DNA of 64,000 nucleotides from Bacteroidota bacterium (GTDB lineage Bacteria; Bacteroidota; Bacteroidia; AKYH767-A; OLB10): NCBI GenBank assembly GCA_019136655.1, contig JAGVTU010000018.1, positions 62,001 to 126,000 of the forward strand, read 5' to 3'. Shown piece by piece: positions 1 to 11,903 of this stretch (position 1 is its first letter; each line of letters starts with the position of its first letter). The notes under the pieces were generated by a model. It saw only the letters and a program-made list of their open reading frames with translations, ran no database searches and was not told where the DNA came from. The position numbers and the translations under genes were made by a program.

Positions 1-1387
1 CCGGGCTTACGGAAAATTTATCACTTACAGTCCATTCATCATTGATATACACTGCACCTTCATGAGCATATTGATGATTCACACCACCCAAATCAAATTC
101 AGTAGAGTCCTGTCTGGCTTCTACGCTGGTTGGAGTAAAGCGATGATAAATATAGTTGATACCAAATTTCACATTGTGAGTGATTACAGGGAACCAGGTA
201 AAATCTGTTTTCACATTAAAATCTCTGATGCCTGAAAAAATATTCAGCTGCATACTTTCCTGTTTGGCCCCGAACGAAAATTTATAATCAGAATAAATCA
301 GAGAAGTGTTCACAAACAATTTATCACTGAACAGGTGATTCCATCTCAGCGAAGTGGTGGCATTTCCCCAGGGAATACGAAATCGAAAACCTGTGTCGGC
401 ACTTTTGAAATTAAACACATCTCTCCCGAAATATCCGCTCAGAAAAATACGGTCACGATCTGAAATATGGTAATTGATTTTTGTATTCAGGTCATAAAAA
501 AAGTAAGTGTTGTTGGCAGCATTGGAGCCTTTCTTAACAAAAGGTGGTCGCTGAAATAAATCAATAAAAGTTCTCCTTCCGGAGATAATAAAAGATGATT
601 TGTCTTTTTGTATCGGTCCCTGCAGAGTAAGCCGTGATGCAATGGGTCCCAAGCCACCTTCTGCTTTAAACTCTTTATTGTTTCCTTCCTTGAGCGAAAT
701 ATCCAGTACTGATGCAAGCCGTCCGCCATAATTGGCAGGCATTCCTCCTTTGATAAGTGAAACATTGTTGATGGCATCTGAATTAAAAACAGAAAAAAAT
801 CCGAAAAGATGCGAAGCATTGTAAACCACAGCTTCATCCAATAGAATAAGATTTTGGTCAGGACCTCCGCCACGAACATAAAATCCTGTATTACCTTCTC
901 CTGCTGATTGCACTCCCGGCAAAAGTTGTATAGTTTTCAATACATCCACTTCACCCATAAATGCAGGTAATGATTTTATCTGTTCAATATCGAGTTGCAC
1001 CTTGCCCATCTGGGGTTGACTTACATTCTGATCTTCTTTTTTACCGGTTATCACTACTTCCTTGGTCTCGATAAATTTATTTACCAAATCAATATTGATG
1101 CGGTAATCCTTATTGGGAAGCAGTCGTTTTGCAAAGTCGTTGTACCCGATAAAAGATGACATCAGTGATACCGAATCACCTGCATCCACTGTAAAAGAAT
1201 AAAAACCATAGGTATTGGTTTGAACTCCTTTCATGGTTTCTTTCAGATATACATTGGCACCAATCAATGCTTCGCCTGATGAAGCATCTTTGACGTATCC
1301 GCTTAATGTGTAGCGAGTGGGTTTTTCCTGAGCGTAAATTGTAACAGATAACAGTAGAAAAACAATGGCGATTAATTTTCTGTGCAT
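1..1387 (-). CDS. TonB-dependent outer-membrane receptor, 3' end beyond the window
   Basis: The minus-strand frame is open from an ATG at 1387 to the left edge (about 462 codons), so the C-terminal part is missing. It begins with a signal peptide (MHRKLIAIVFLLLSVTIYAQ). A carboxypeptidase-regulatory-like beta-sandwich follows (roughly residues 25-105, with SGYVKDASSGEALIGANV). Next is a TonB plug domain (about 120-230, with VLKTIQLLPGVQSAGEGN, FYVRGGGPDQN and ANYGGRLASVLDI), and then the first barrel strands. Such receptors import bulky ligands across the outer membrane using TonB energy. The substrate cannot be told, and no SusD partner is visible. The gene diverges from the S8 protease gene. 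A TAnnTTTG element lies just upstream of the chosen ATG. Confidence 0.9.
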   Translation of the reverse strand, partial: MHRKLIAIVFLLLSVTIYAQEKPTRYTLSGYVKDASSGEALIGANVYLKETMKGVQTNTYGFYSFTVDAGDSVSLMSSFIGYNDFAKRLLPNKDYRINIDLVNKFIETKEVVITGKKEDQNVSQPQMGKVQLDIEQIKSLPAFMGEVDVLKTIQLLPGVQSAGEGNTGFYVRGGGPDQNLILLDEAVVYNASHLFGFFSVFNSDAINNVSLIKGGMPANYGGRLASVLDISLKEGNNKEFKAEGGLGPIASRLTLQGPIQKDKSSFIISGRRTFIDLFQRPPFVKKGSNAANNTYFFYDLNTKINYHISDRDRIFLSGYFGRDVFNFKSADTGFRFRIPWGNATTSLRWNHLFSDKLFVNTSLIYSDYKFSFGAKQESMQLNIFSGIRDFNVKTDFTWFPVITHNVKFGINYIYHRFTPTSVEARQDSTEFDLGGVNHQYAHEGAVYINDEWTVSDKFSVSP

Positions 1388-1409
1388 AAAACAGATGTGA
1401 ATGAGGGTG

Positions 1410-1417
1410 CAAACTTA
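1410..1417 (-). promoter_or_regulatory. Putative Bacteroidota -7 element for the TonB receptor gene
   Basis: The minus strand reads TAAGTTTG, matching TAnnTTTG, about 22 bases upstream of the receptor ATG. No convincing -33 TTG box was identified. Confidence 0.45.
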
Positions 1418-1575
1418 TCAAAAGTGTCTGTCCGTTCAATTGAAATTATAAGTTAAATAATGTTAGAAAAGATTGAATACAGGATTTAATTTTTGTTGAA
1501 AACAAAGAAAATTTTTTTAAAGTTGATGAATCTTTTTTACTAAAATTGTTTACTGATATATTGATTAAAGAAAAT

Positions 1576-3735
1576 ATGATTAAACATAAATGGCTATTGA
1601 GCTTAATTATTGTCCTTCCGTTAAAATTTTATGCACAGGATTTGTCTAAGGCAAATTTTTCGCTGGTGCAAAAACTTTATTCGGAACATGCATCACAAAA
1701 GCCGGTGGCACTGTTTGTTCAGGGAGATGTAAATGCAATTCGTGCATATACTACTGAGCATGGCGGATATGTAAAATTTGTTGCAGGCGATATTGCTTCT
1801 CTTGTTTTACCACTGTCGGCAGTGAACGGACTTGCCGCCATGAAAGAAGTAACTGCATTGGAAGATAATTCCATGAAATTAACTCCGCTTGACGATTCCA
1901 TGAGGGTACGTAATAATATCAACCCCGTTCAGAATGGAGCTGCACCTTTGCCGCAAGGTTATGACGGAACCGGTGTGGTGATGGGATTTATTGATTCCGG
2001 TATTGACTTTACACATCCTGATTTTAAGAATCCAAATGGTACAACACGTGTATTATACATCTGGGATCATAACCTGACAAGCGGAACAGCACCGCTGCCA
2101 TACAATTATGGAACAGAGTTTAACTCAGCTGATATTGACGCAGGAAATGCATCTGCTCATGTTGACAACAGCAATGGTCATGGAACCCACGTTACCGGTA
2201 TGGGTGCAGGCAATGGCAGTGCCGTGAATGCACATAAAGGAGTTGCTCCCAAAGCTGACATCATTTCCGTTTGCCTCAACTGGAATTTGCCTGACAATGA
2301 CTGGCTGACTACTATTGCTGATGCCGTAAATTACATTTATAACAAAGCACTTGCATTAAACAAACCTTGCGTCATCAATATCAGCGCAGGAAATTATTAT
2401 GGCTCGCACGATGGAAAAGATTTGCAGGCGCAGGCCATTTCCAATTTAATTAGTCAGCACAATGGCAGGTCGCTGGTTTGTGCTGCAGGCAATGCAGGTC
2501 AGATTCCTTTTCATCTCACGCATAACCACACATTTGGTGGCGACACTACTTTCACCTGGTTTAATTATAATCCATTCTATGGTAATGCCATTTATGTGGA
2601 GATGTGGGGCAATGCAAGCAGTTTCACTCAGATGAAATTTGCAATTGGAGCTGATAAAACATCTCCTGTATATGAGTTGCAGACGATGGGTAATTATTAT
2701 AACGTGACTCAGAATCTTGGAGTGCTAAACACTGATACACTCTATGGCATATCAGGAAACCGTATTGCACTCGTACAGAGGTTTGCTTCGCTTGCCAGCG
2801 GTCGCTACAGTATGATTTTTAATATCATTCCCGACAGCACACAGTATCGCTACAGGTTATCTACAACCAATCCGGGAGCGTTTGATTTATGGAGTTTTCA
2901 GATGACACCTGCATCGGCTTTGCCCACACCTTTGCAATTTCCTGATATTGTAAAATATGTTGCACCCGATTTAAATCAAACCATCGTAAGTAGTTTTTCT
3001 TGCAGCGACAAAGTGATTACGGTTGGAGAGCATAAAAACAGAATGACTTATATAGATTGTGCAAACAATCTTTTTACTTCAACTACCAACTATACTCCCG
3101 GAAGTCTTGCACCACAAAGCAGTCATGGCCCCACTCGTGATGGTCGCCTGAAGCCCGAAATTTGTGCCAGCGGAGGAATGTCAATCGCTGCAGGTGCCTA
3201 CAATGTATTGCCAAATCTTCCCATTACCAACAAAGCACTTGGATGTTTGCACATACGTGACGGAGGAACTTCAACAGCATCGCCTGTAGTTGCAGGCATT
3301 GCTGCTCTCATACTGCAACGTTTTCCGAATGCAACCTGGCAAGACATTAAAAACTGTATTACACAAAATGCCATGGTTGACTCATTGGTTACTGGCACCA
3401 TCCCAAATAATGAATGGGGCTATGGCAGAGCTGATGGTTTTGCAGCTATGCTGGGATGCAGTTTTCTACAGGTATCAGACTTAAGGAATCATCATACATT
3501 AGATATTTATCCCAATCCATTCAGTGATGAAATTAAAATTACATCTGATGTGGCGATTGACCGTGTCATACTTTTAGATGCAACAGGAAGAATCGTTAGA
3601 GAACATGAGTTCAATACAACTAATGCCGCATCAAAAAACATTAAACTTTCTCTGCCTGATATAGCTCCGGGATTTTATCTGGTAAAAGTATATAGTGGCA
3701 AAGCTGAGTCAGTGGCGCGATTGGTAAGATATTAA
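1576..3735 (+). CDS. Subtilisin-like S8 serine protease with T9SS sorting domain
   Basis: This is a predicted exported serine endopeptidase of 719 residues. I start at the ATG at 1576 because it begins directly at a signal peptide (MIKHKWLLSLIIVLPLKFYAQ); an upstream in-frame start at 1546 would only add a tail before it. The catalytic triad is visible: Asp140 (FIDSGIDF), His202 (NGHGTHVTG) and Ser566 (GTSTASP). About 180 residues between about 320 and 500 are inserted within the peptidase fold, probably a beta-rich domain. The last ~80 residues (LDIYPNPFSDEIKI ... GFYLVKVYSG) form a type A T9SS C-terminal domain, so the protein should pass through the PorU/PorV pathway, core genes of which lie at 26826-34676. 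The physiological substrate is unknown. Confidence 0.93.
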   Translation: MIKHKWLLSLIIVLPLKFYAQDLSKANFSLVQKLYSEHASQKPVALFVQGDVNAIRAYTTEHGGYVKFVAGDIASLVLPLSAVNGLAAMKEVTALEDNSMKLTPLDDSMRVRNNINPVQNGAAPLPQGYDGTGVVMGFIDSGIDFTHPDFKNPNGTTRVLYIWDHNLTSGTAPLPYNYGTEFNSADIDAGNASAHVDNSNGHGTHVTGMGAGNGSAVNAHKGVAPKADIISVCLNWNLPDNDWLTTIADAVNYIYNKALALNKPCVINISAGNYYGSHDGKDLQAQAISNLISQHNGRSLVCAAGNAGQIPFHLTHNHTFGGDTTFTWFNYNPFYGNAIYVEMWGNASSFTQMKFAIGADKTSPVYELQTMGNYYNVTQNLGVLNTDTLYGISGNRIALVQRFASLASGRYSMIFNIIPDSTQYRYRLSTTNPGAFDLWSFQMTPASALPTPLQFPDIVKYVAPDLNQTIVSSFSCSDKVITVGEHKNRMTYIDCANNLFTSTTNYTPGSLAPQSSHGPTRDGRLKPEICASGGMSIAAGAYNVLPNLPITNKALGCLHIRDGGTSTASPVVAGIAALILQRFPNATWQDIKNCITQNAMVDSLVTGTIPNNEWGYGRADGFAAMLGCSFLQVSDLRNHHTLDIYPNPFSDEIKITSDVAIDRVILLDATGRIVREHEFNTTNAASKNIKLSLPDIAPGFYLVKVYSGKAESVARLVRY

Positions 3736-3836
3736 GTTTTGAATTATTTAAGAACATGCACGATTGTCATTGTAAGGTTTGCAACAGTGAGAGAATGTGA
3801 TTCATGTTTAGTTTAAAAATGTAACGGTTCCTTTCT

Positions 3837-3844
3837 TAATTTTG
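3837..3844 (+). promoter_or_regulatory. Putative -7 element upstream of ligA
   Basis: TAATTTTG matches TAnnTTTG, 23 bases before the ligA ATG. It probably drives the ligA-DUF6913-dapA-DUF354 run. Confidence 0.5.
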
Positions 3845-3861
3845 CAGATAAAATAGTATAA

Positions 3862-6421
<2,560 letters not shown>

Positions 6422-6425
<4 letters not shown>

Positions 6426-7294
6426 AGAATTTAAAAGGAACGGGTGTAGCTTTGGTAACACCGTTTTTGAAAAACGGAAAAATAGATTTCGGAGCTATTG
6501 ATAAAATTGTTAATCATGTAGTAAAAGGTGGAGTAAATTATCTTGTGGTGATGGGCACAACAGGGGAATCAGTAACTCTTTCTGGTGATGAGAAGAAATC
6601 AGTTCTTGAATATATTTTAAAAGTAAATAAGAACCGGGTTCCTGTGGTTTATGGAGTAGGAGGTAACAATACAGCAGAAGTAATTAAACATCTCCATGAA
6701 TTGCCATCCGGTGTGGATGCTGTGTTGTCGGTTTCGCCATATTATAATAAGCCCAATCAAAAAGGAATCATTGAGCATTTCAGAGCTGTGGCAAAAGCAT
6801 CTCCATGTCCCATTATTTTATATAATGTTCCCGGACGTACAGGAAGCAATATGACTGCAGAAACTACGTTGCAACTTGCCGGTGAAAAAAATATTGCAGG
6901 CATCAAAGAAGCTTCGGGAAATATGGAGCAGATTATGTACATCATCAGTCACCGCCCAAAGGACTTTTTGGTAATTTCAGGTGACGATGGAATTACTCTT
7001 CCTCTGATTGCCAGTGGCGCTGATGGTATAATCTCAGTAGTTGCAAATGCATGGCCGGCTCAATTCAGCAAAATGGTGAAACTGGCACTTGAAAACAAAA
7101 TTCCTGAAGCACGAAAATTGCATTATCAGTTATCGGATATTATTCCATTGTTGTTTGCAGAAGGAAGTCCTTCCGGTATCAAGTATATTATGGCTGAAAA
7201 AAAATTATGCCTCAATCAGTTTCGGTTGCCGGTATATCCAATCAGCAAAACACTTCAGGATAAAATAAAACAGGCGGCAAAAGGACTTTTATAA
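6422..7294 (+). CDS. dapA: 4-hydroxy-tetrahydrodipicolinate synthase DapA
   Basis: DapA condenses pyruvate with aspartate semialdehyde, the first committed step of the diaminopimelate/lysine pathway that feeds peptidoglycan. The 290-residue TIM barrel shows GTTGES near residue 45, the catalytic tyrosine Tyr134 (YNVPGRT) and the Schiff-base lysine Lys162 (GIKEASG). It overlaps the DUF6913 gene by four bases and is followed three bases later by the DUF354 gene. A second gene of the same pathway, dapD, lies at 37544-38359, and murF, which uses the pathway product, is at 25467-26759. Confidence 0.97.
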
Positions 7295-7297
7295 GGT

Positions 7298-8356
7298 ATG
7301 AGATTCTTGTTCTACATGGGGCATCCCGCCCATTTTCATCTCTTTAAAAATACCATACCTGCACTGACTGAAATGGGTCATGAGGTTAAAGTGTTGATTA
7401 AGAAAAAAGACATACTTGAAAATCTATTGCAAAACGCGGGTTGGAATTATCTCAATATAAATCCAGAAGGTCGTGCAGATAATAAATTTTCAATTGCATT
7501 AAAATTACTTAAGCGCGATTTTCAGTTTGTGGGTATTTGCCGCAAATTCAAACCTGATTTGATGATTGGTACCTCTGCCGAAATATCACATGCAGGAAAA
7601 TTATTGGGAATAAAAAGTATTGTTGTAAATGAGGACGATGCCGAAGTTGTCCCTTTGTTTGCAAAATTGGCCTATCCTTTAGCCACAAAGATTCTGGCTC
7701 CACATTGTTGCAGTGTAGGACGCTGGCAACATAAGAAAATTGGGTATAAAGGTTATCACGAACTGGCATATCTGCATCCAGATAATTTTAACCCTGATAA
7801 ATCTAAATTGGAGGGTATAGATACATCCAGACCGTTTTATATCCTTCGTTTTGCCAAGCTTACAGCACATCATGATGAGGGCAGAAAAGGAATCAATACT
7901 GAAGTTGCCCAAAAGCTGATTCACATTTTGGAGCCTCATGGAAATGTTTACATCACTTCGGAGCGTGAACTGGAGCCTCAGTTTGAGAAGTACCGGATAC
8001 ACATCAACCCGCTTCATATTCACGATGCTCTTTATTATGCTGACATGTATATTGGTGATAGTCAGACAATGGCTGCTGAAGCTGCAGTGCTCGGAACACC
8101 TTCCATAAGGTTCAATGATTTTGTGGGACAAATCAGTTATTTGAATGAGCTGGAAGATGAATTTGGGCTCACTTTTGGTTTTAAAACAAGCCAAAGTGAT
8201 GAAATGTATAATAAAGTAAATCAGCTAATTAATACAAATGATTTAAAGTCTTACTGGAATATAAAAAGAGAGGCTATGCTTAAAAAATGTGTTGACTTAA
8301 ATATGTTTATGATCAAGTTATTCACAGGCGCGATAGAGAGTAAGAAGGAAAGGTGA
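7298..8356 (+). CDS. DUF354 family glycosyltransferase-like protein
   Basis: A 352-residue protein starting MRFLFYMGHPAHFHLFKNTI, the typical N-terminus of DUF354 proteins, whose fold resembles GT-B nucleotide-sugar glycosyltransferases. The first half has Rossmann-like strands with PDLMIGTSAEISHAGKLLG. The second half carries the donor-site-like segment YYADMYIGDSQTMAAEAAVLGTPSIR (about residues 247-272), comparable to the UDP-sugar-binding C-terminal domain. It lies three bases after dapA, and the surface-polysaccharide genes follow after a 119-base gap. It is probably a sugar-modifying enzyme for glycan assembly; donor and acceptor are unknown. Confidence 0.85.
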   Translation: MRFLFYMGHPAHFHLFKNTIPALTEMGHEVKVLIKKKDILENLLQNAGWNYLNINPEGRADNKFSIALKLLKRDFQFVGICRKFKPDLMIGTSAEISHAGKLLGIKSIVVNEDDAEVVPLFAKLAYPLATKILAPHCCSVGRWQHKKIGYKGYHELAYLHPDNFNPDKSKLEGIDTSRPFYILRFAKLTAHHDEGRKGINTEVAQKLIHILEPHGNVYITSERELEPQFEKYRIHINPLHIHDALYYADMYIGDSQTMAAEAAVLGTPSIRFNDFVGQISYLNELEDEFGLTFGFKTSQSDEMYNKVNQLINTNDLKSYWNIKREAMLKKCVDLNMFMIKLFTGAIESKKER

Positions 8357-8475
8357 TTAGCTCAAAAAGTGTATAAATTATGTATTAATTACTTGAATTG
8401 TATCAAATTCATTATTACTTTAGCAAACCGAATTCTTAAAAACATTTTTCTTAATACACTTTTCATTAACTTGCT

Positions 8476-9600
8476 TTGATTTTCAAGGGTGAAAATATTG
8501 AAACCGGCATACTGAACTTAGATGATCTGGTTGACCACGAAGAAGCAGTTGAAGCTTTAAAAGCTAAAACTGAAAGTCGTAATGAAAGGTTTGTGTCCAA
8601 TCTGATAGAAAAATATGTGGATACAGGACGCAGTGAAAGCGTAACTTTTGCAGCTAACAGCAGCAACACCGCAGACGAAGTTTTGCAACTTGAGGACAAT
8701 ACTTATACTTCTATCATTCACTTCAGGAGAATAAATACATTTCCTTATATCAATAAATTTTTTGAAGCTGTAAACGCCAAGCTTCCTATAGGAGGAATTT
8801 TCGTTACCAAGGTTGAAACAAATGATTTGCGAAAAATTCGTTTGATGGAAAAGTATCCTCCTGTTATCAATAAACTTTATTACACTTCTGACTTTTTCCT
8901 GAAACGTGTATTTCCTAAGTTACCTGTAACACAACAATTGTATTATTATTTCACAAAGGGGCGAAACCGCGTTTTATCCAAGACTGAAGTGCTGGGGAGA
9001 TTGTATTCTTGTGGATTTAAAATACTCGAAGAGCGTTATATCAGCAATCGTTTATATATTGTAGCGGAAAAGTTTCGCGAACCTGCTTTTGATGACGATC
9101 CAAGTTACGGTATTGTGTACCCAATGCGAAGAGTTGGCAAGGGAGGGAAAATCATCAACGTTTATAAATTCAGGACAATGTATGCTTATTCTGAATATCT
9201 GCAGGAATACATATATGAAAAGAACAGTTTGGATACAGGGGGTAAGTTTAAAGACGATTTCAGGGTTAGCAGGGTTGGAAAATTATTGAGAAGATACTGG
9301 ATTGATGAGTTGCCAATGGTCATCAATGTACTCAAGGGTGATTTAAAAATTGTTGGTGTGCGTCCTCTTAGCCGACATTATTTGAGTCTTTATACTCCTG
9401 AACTGCAAAACCTCCGTAAGAAATTTAAACCCGGACTAATTCCACCATATTATGTTGACCTTCCTGAAACAATGGAAGAAATTATGGATTCGGAAATGCG
9501 TTACCTGAAGGCTTATGAAAAGCATCCTTTCCTGACTGATGTGAAATACTTTTTTCTGGTAGGTTATACCATTTTATTCAAAAAAGCCCGCAGTAAATAA
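8476..9600 (+). CDS. Bacterial sugar transferase domain fused to a methyltransferase-like N-terminal domain
   Basis: A 374-residue protein. The C-terminal half (about 205-374) is a bacterial sugar transferase: KFRTMYAYSE, RVSRVGKLLRRYWIDELPMVINVLKGDLKIVGVRPL. These enzymes normally attach the first sugar-phosphate to undecaprenyl phosphate. The usual hydrophobic membrane hairpin before KFRTM is absent. In its place is a soluble segment (about 75-200) resembling the second half of a class I SAM methyltransferase (INKFFEAVNAKLPIGGIF, LGRLYSCGFKILEERYI), but no glycine-rich SAM motif is visible. The only possible start is a TTG at 8476, because an in-frame stop lies at 8467 and the first ATG is far downstream. 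It may be a glycan-initiating enzyme with altered membrane attachment. Confidence 0.8.
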   Translation: MIFKGENIETGILNLDDLVDHEEAVEALKAKTESRNERFVSNLIEKYVDTGRSESVTFAANSSNTADEVLQLEDNTYTSIIHFRRINTFPYINKFFEAVNAKLPIGGIFVTKVETNDLRKIRLMEKYPPVINKLYYTSDFFLKRVFPKLPVTQQLYYYFTKGRNRVLSKTEVLGRLYSCGFKILEERYISNRLYIVAEKFREPAFDDDPSYGIVYPMRRVGKGGKIINVYKFRTMYAYSEYLQEYIYEKNSLDTGGKFKDDFRVSRVGKLLRRYWIDELPMVINVLKGDLKIVGVRPLSRHYLSLYTPELQNLRKKFKPGLIPPYYVDLPETMEEIMDSEMRYLKAYEKHPFLTDVKYFFLVGYTILFKKARSK

Positions 9601-9624
9601 CACTGCATACTTATTCAATTTGCT

Positions 9625-9632
9625 TAAGTTTG
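9625..9632 (+). promoter_or_regulatory. Putative -7 element upstream of the Wzi-like gene
   Basis: TAAGTTTG matches TAnnTTTG, 19 bases before the ATG at 9652, in the 51-base gap after the sugar transferase gene. Confidence 0.5.
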
Positions 9633-9651
9633 CCCACTCTATTTCAGAAGT

Positions 9652-11286
9652 ATGAAAAAGATAACGCTTTCATTTATTATTCTTTTTTTATCGTTGGCAG
9701 CATCCGCACAATATGTTCCGGTCTCGGTATTCAACACTGGGGTCTATAACTTTCTGGATGAAATGGCTAATCTGCATTATATTCAGTTGAACGATGCCGT
9801 TAAACCTTATTCAAGAATGTTTATTGCACAGGCACTGACACAGATTGATGGGCAAAAAGATAAACTTACTTCCACGCAACAAAAGGAACTTGAATTTTAT
9901 CTTAAAGATTACAACAAAGAATTATTGCCTGCCAAGACCTATAAAAAACGACTCGATCTGTTTTATTATAAAGATTCTACCTTCAACTTAACAGTAAATC
10001 CTGTTGGAGGATTTAGTTATTTTATGAATGATAATGACAAGATGTACCGGCAATATGCAGGTGCAGAATTCTTGGCATACCTGGGCAAGCATCTCACTGT
10101 TTTCGGTAGCTATCGCGATTTGACTGATAGCCGTGCAGTAGCTGACAATTGGTATCGCAATGATGAACCGGGATATAATTACAAATACCTCGGTGCTTAT
10201 GGTTCACCTAAAAGAGGTGGAAGCTTTGATGAAACCCGTGGCGGAATTGTTTATGGATGGAAGTGGGGGTCGTTTGGTATTATCAAAGACAATTTTACAT
10301 GGGGAAGTAATTATCATGGATCTAATATCATCTCAACCAAAGCTCCCTCGTTTGCCCGTATAGAATTAAAACTGAATCCTGTCAAATGGCTCGATTTTAC
10401 TTATTTTCACGGATGGCTTTACTCTGAAATTAAAGATGATTCTGCAGCTTATTATTCAGGAAACCCACCCAATCACCGTGAAGTTTATTTCTCGAAATAT
10501 TTTGCAGCGAATTTTTTTACGGTCAGACCTTTTAATTATTTGAATTTTTCATTCGGGAATTCCATTGTTTACAGTGATCAACTCGAAATTGCCATGTTTA
10601 TTCCGTTTATGTTTTTCAAATCATTAGACCATAGCAAAACAGGGCAGGGGAGCAACTATTCCGGACAAAACTCTCAGTTGTTTTTTAATATCAGCTCGCG
10701 AAACATAAAGTATGTGCATCTTTATGCCGGATTATTTCTTGATGAAATTGCTATGGGCAGAGCATTCGATAAAGATGAGCAATCCAATTTCTTAAGCATA
10801 AAAGCAGGTACAGGTATTACATTGCCTTTTTATACCAATGCAACACTGATTGCAGAATATACACGCACCAATCCGGTTACCTATCGCCATTTTGTAAACA
10901 CAACAACTTATGAATCCAATCGTTTTACAATGGGGCATTACCTTCGTGATAACTCTCAGGAAATTTATTTAGGAATGAGATGCAGACCGATTAAAAGTTT
11001 AAACATAACTGCAGGCATTACTCATGGTGATGTTGGACCTGAATATCCTTATACAGGAAAAGACAAATCAGGCTTGGGTTTGCCGTTTCTCGAAACAAAA
11101 GAATATCAGTTTACAAACATTGATGTGAAAGTGAGTTATGAAATACTGAATGATTTATTTATCACGGCTGGTTGTAAACTAAGCGATAATAAAGGAACAA
11201 AGGCCTCAACTTATACGGCTCCTTACTATTACGGAAAGGATGGTAAGACATCAACTTTGTTTGCAGGATTTAATATTGGTTTTTAA
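9652..11286 (+). CDS. Wzi-like capsule assembly outer-membrane beta-barrel protein
   Basis: A 544-residue protein with a clear signal peptide (MKKITLSFIILFLSLAASAQ). A short helical N-terminal region follows (DEMANLHYIQLNDAVKPYSRM), then alternating amphipathic strands rich in aromatic residues to the end (FAGFNIGF, with a terminal Phe as in many outer-membrane barrels). The pattern fits the Wzi/capsule-assembly family, which holds surface polysaccharide on the outer membrane. Its place between a sugar transferase and a polysaccharide deacetylase supports this. The family call rests on overall pattern rather than a catalytic motif. Confidence 0.8.
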   Translation: MKKITLSFIILFLSLAASAQYVPVSVFNTGVYNFLDEMANLHYIQLNDAVKPYSRMFIAQALTQIDGQKDKLTSTQQKELEFYLKDYNKELLPAKTYKKRLDLFYYKDSTFNLTVNPVGGFSYFMNDNDKMYRQYAGAEFLAYLGKHLTVFGSYRDLTDSRAVADNWYRNDEPGYNYKYLGAYGSPKRGGSFDETRGGIVYGWKWGSFGIIKDNFTWGSNYHGSNIISTKAPSFARIELKLNPVKWLDFTYFHGWLYSEIKDDSAAYYSGNPPNHREVYFSKYFAANFFTVRPFNYLNFSFGNSIVYSDQLEIAMFIPFMFFKSLDHSKTGQGSNYSGQNSQLFFNISSRNIKYVHLYAGLFLDEIAMGRAFDKDEQSNFLSIKAGTGITLPFYTNATLIAEYTRTNPVTYRHFVNTTTYESNRFTMGHYLRDNSQEIYLGMRCRPIKSLNITAGITHGDVGPEYPYTGKDKSGLGLPFLETKEYQFTNIDVKVSYEILNDLFITAGCKLSDNKGTKASTYTAPYYYGKDGKTSTLFAGFNIGF

Positions 11287-11294
11287 AAATACAT

Positions 11295-11822
11295 ATGAAC
11301 TTTGATAATTTCACAACTGCTTTAGTAATCATTGCCCCCACGCTTATAGTAGCGGGTGGTATGTATCTTTTGATTAAGAATTTACTCGAACGAGATTATA
11401 GATTGAAGTTGTTAGAGTCGCGCAGAATGTTGCAAAAGGAAATGCTTCCGCTCAAACTGCAGGCTGTAGAACGGATGGTTGTCTTTTTAGAGCGTATGCG
11501 ACCTGAAAGTATGGTATTCCGAATTTTGCAACCGGGAATGCAGGTGCGTGATTTGCAACTTGATTTGTTGGCAACCATACGATCGGAATATGAGCATAAT
11601 TTAAGCCAACAGGTTTACCTCACTCCGCAAAGTTGGGCTGCAATTCGTCAGGCAAAAGACGAGATGATTGCTCTTGTAAATGTTTCTGCTGATCAGGCAC
11701 AAGCAGATGCAAAAGCCATTGAACTTAGTCAGAAAATATTTCAGAATACATCTTCTCAAATTGCATCAATTGACCGTGCAATAACTTCACTGCGAAGTGA
11801 AGTAGCGCAAATCTCAGTGTAA
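11295..11822 (+). CDS. Conserved membrane-anchored coiled-coil protein of unknown function
   Basis: A 175-residue protein with one N-terminal membrane segment (about residues 8-28, LVIIAPTLIVAGGMYLLIK). Long, mostly helical sequence follows with heptad-like hydrophobic spacing (KLLESRRMLQKEMLPLKLQAVERMVVFLERM, and DAKAIELSQKIFQNTSSQ toward the C-terminus). I recognise it as a Bacteroidota conserved hypothetical (DUF7935-like) but know no function. It begins eight bases after the Wzi-like gene and is probably co-transcribed with it. The helices would face the cytoplasm if the membrane segment inserts N-out. Confidence 0.75.
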   Translation: MNFDNFTTALVIIAPTLIVAGGMYLLIKNLLERDYRLKLLESRRMLQKEMLPLKLQAVERMVVFLERMRPESMVFRILQPGMQVRDLQLDLLATIRSEYEHNLSQQVYLTPQSWAAIRQAKDEMIALVNVSADQAQADAKAIELSQKIFQNTSSQIASIDRAITSLRSEVAQISV

Positions 11823-11903
11823 TCAACTTTTTGCATTGAAGTAGCTCAAGCAAGTGCTTTTTATCATCTTGTTTCCGTAATTTAGCTGACATCTCCGAAG
11901 AAT

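Noticed and set aside
7679-8194. A 171-codon minus-strand frame
   Set aside because: It lies opposite the DUF354 gene, which has clear family motifs in its own frame.
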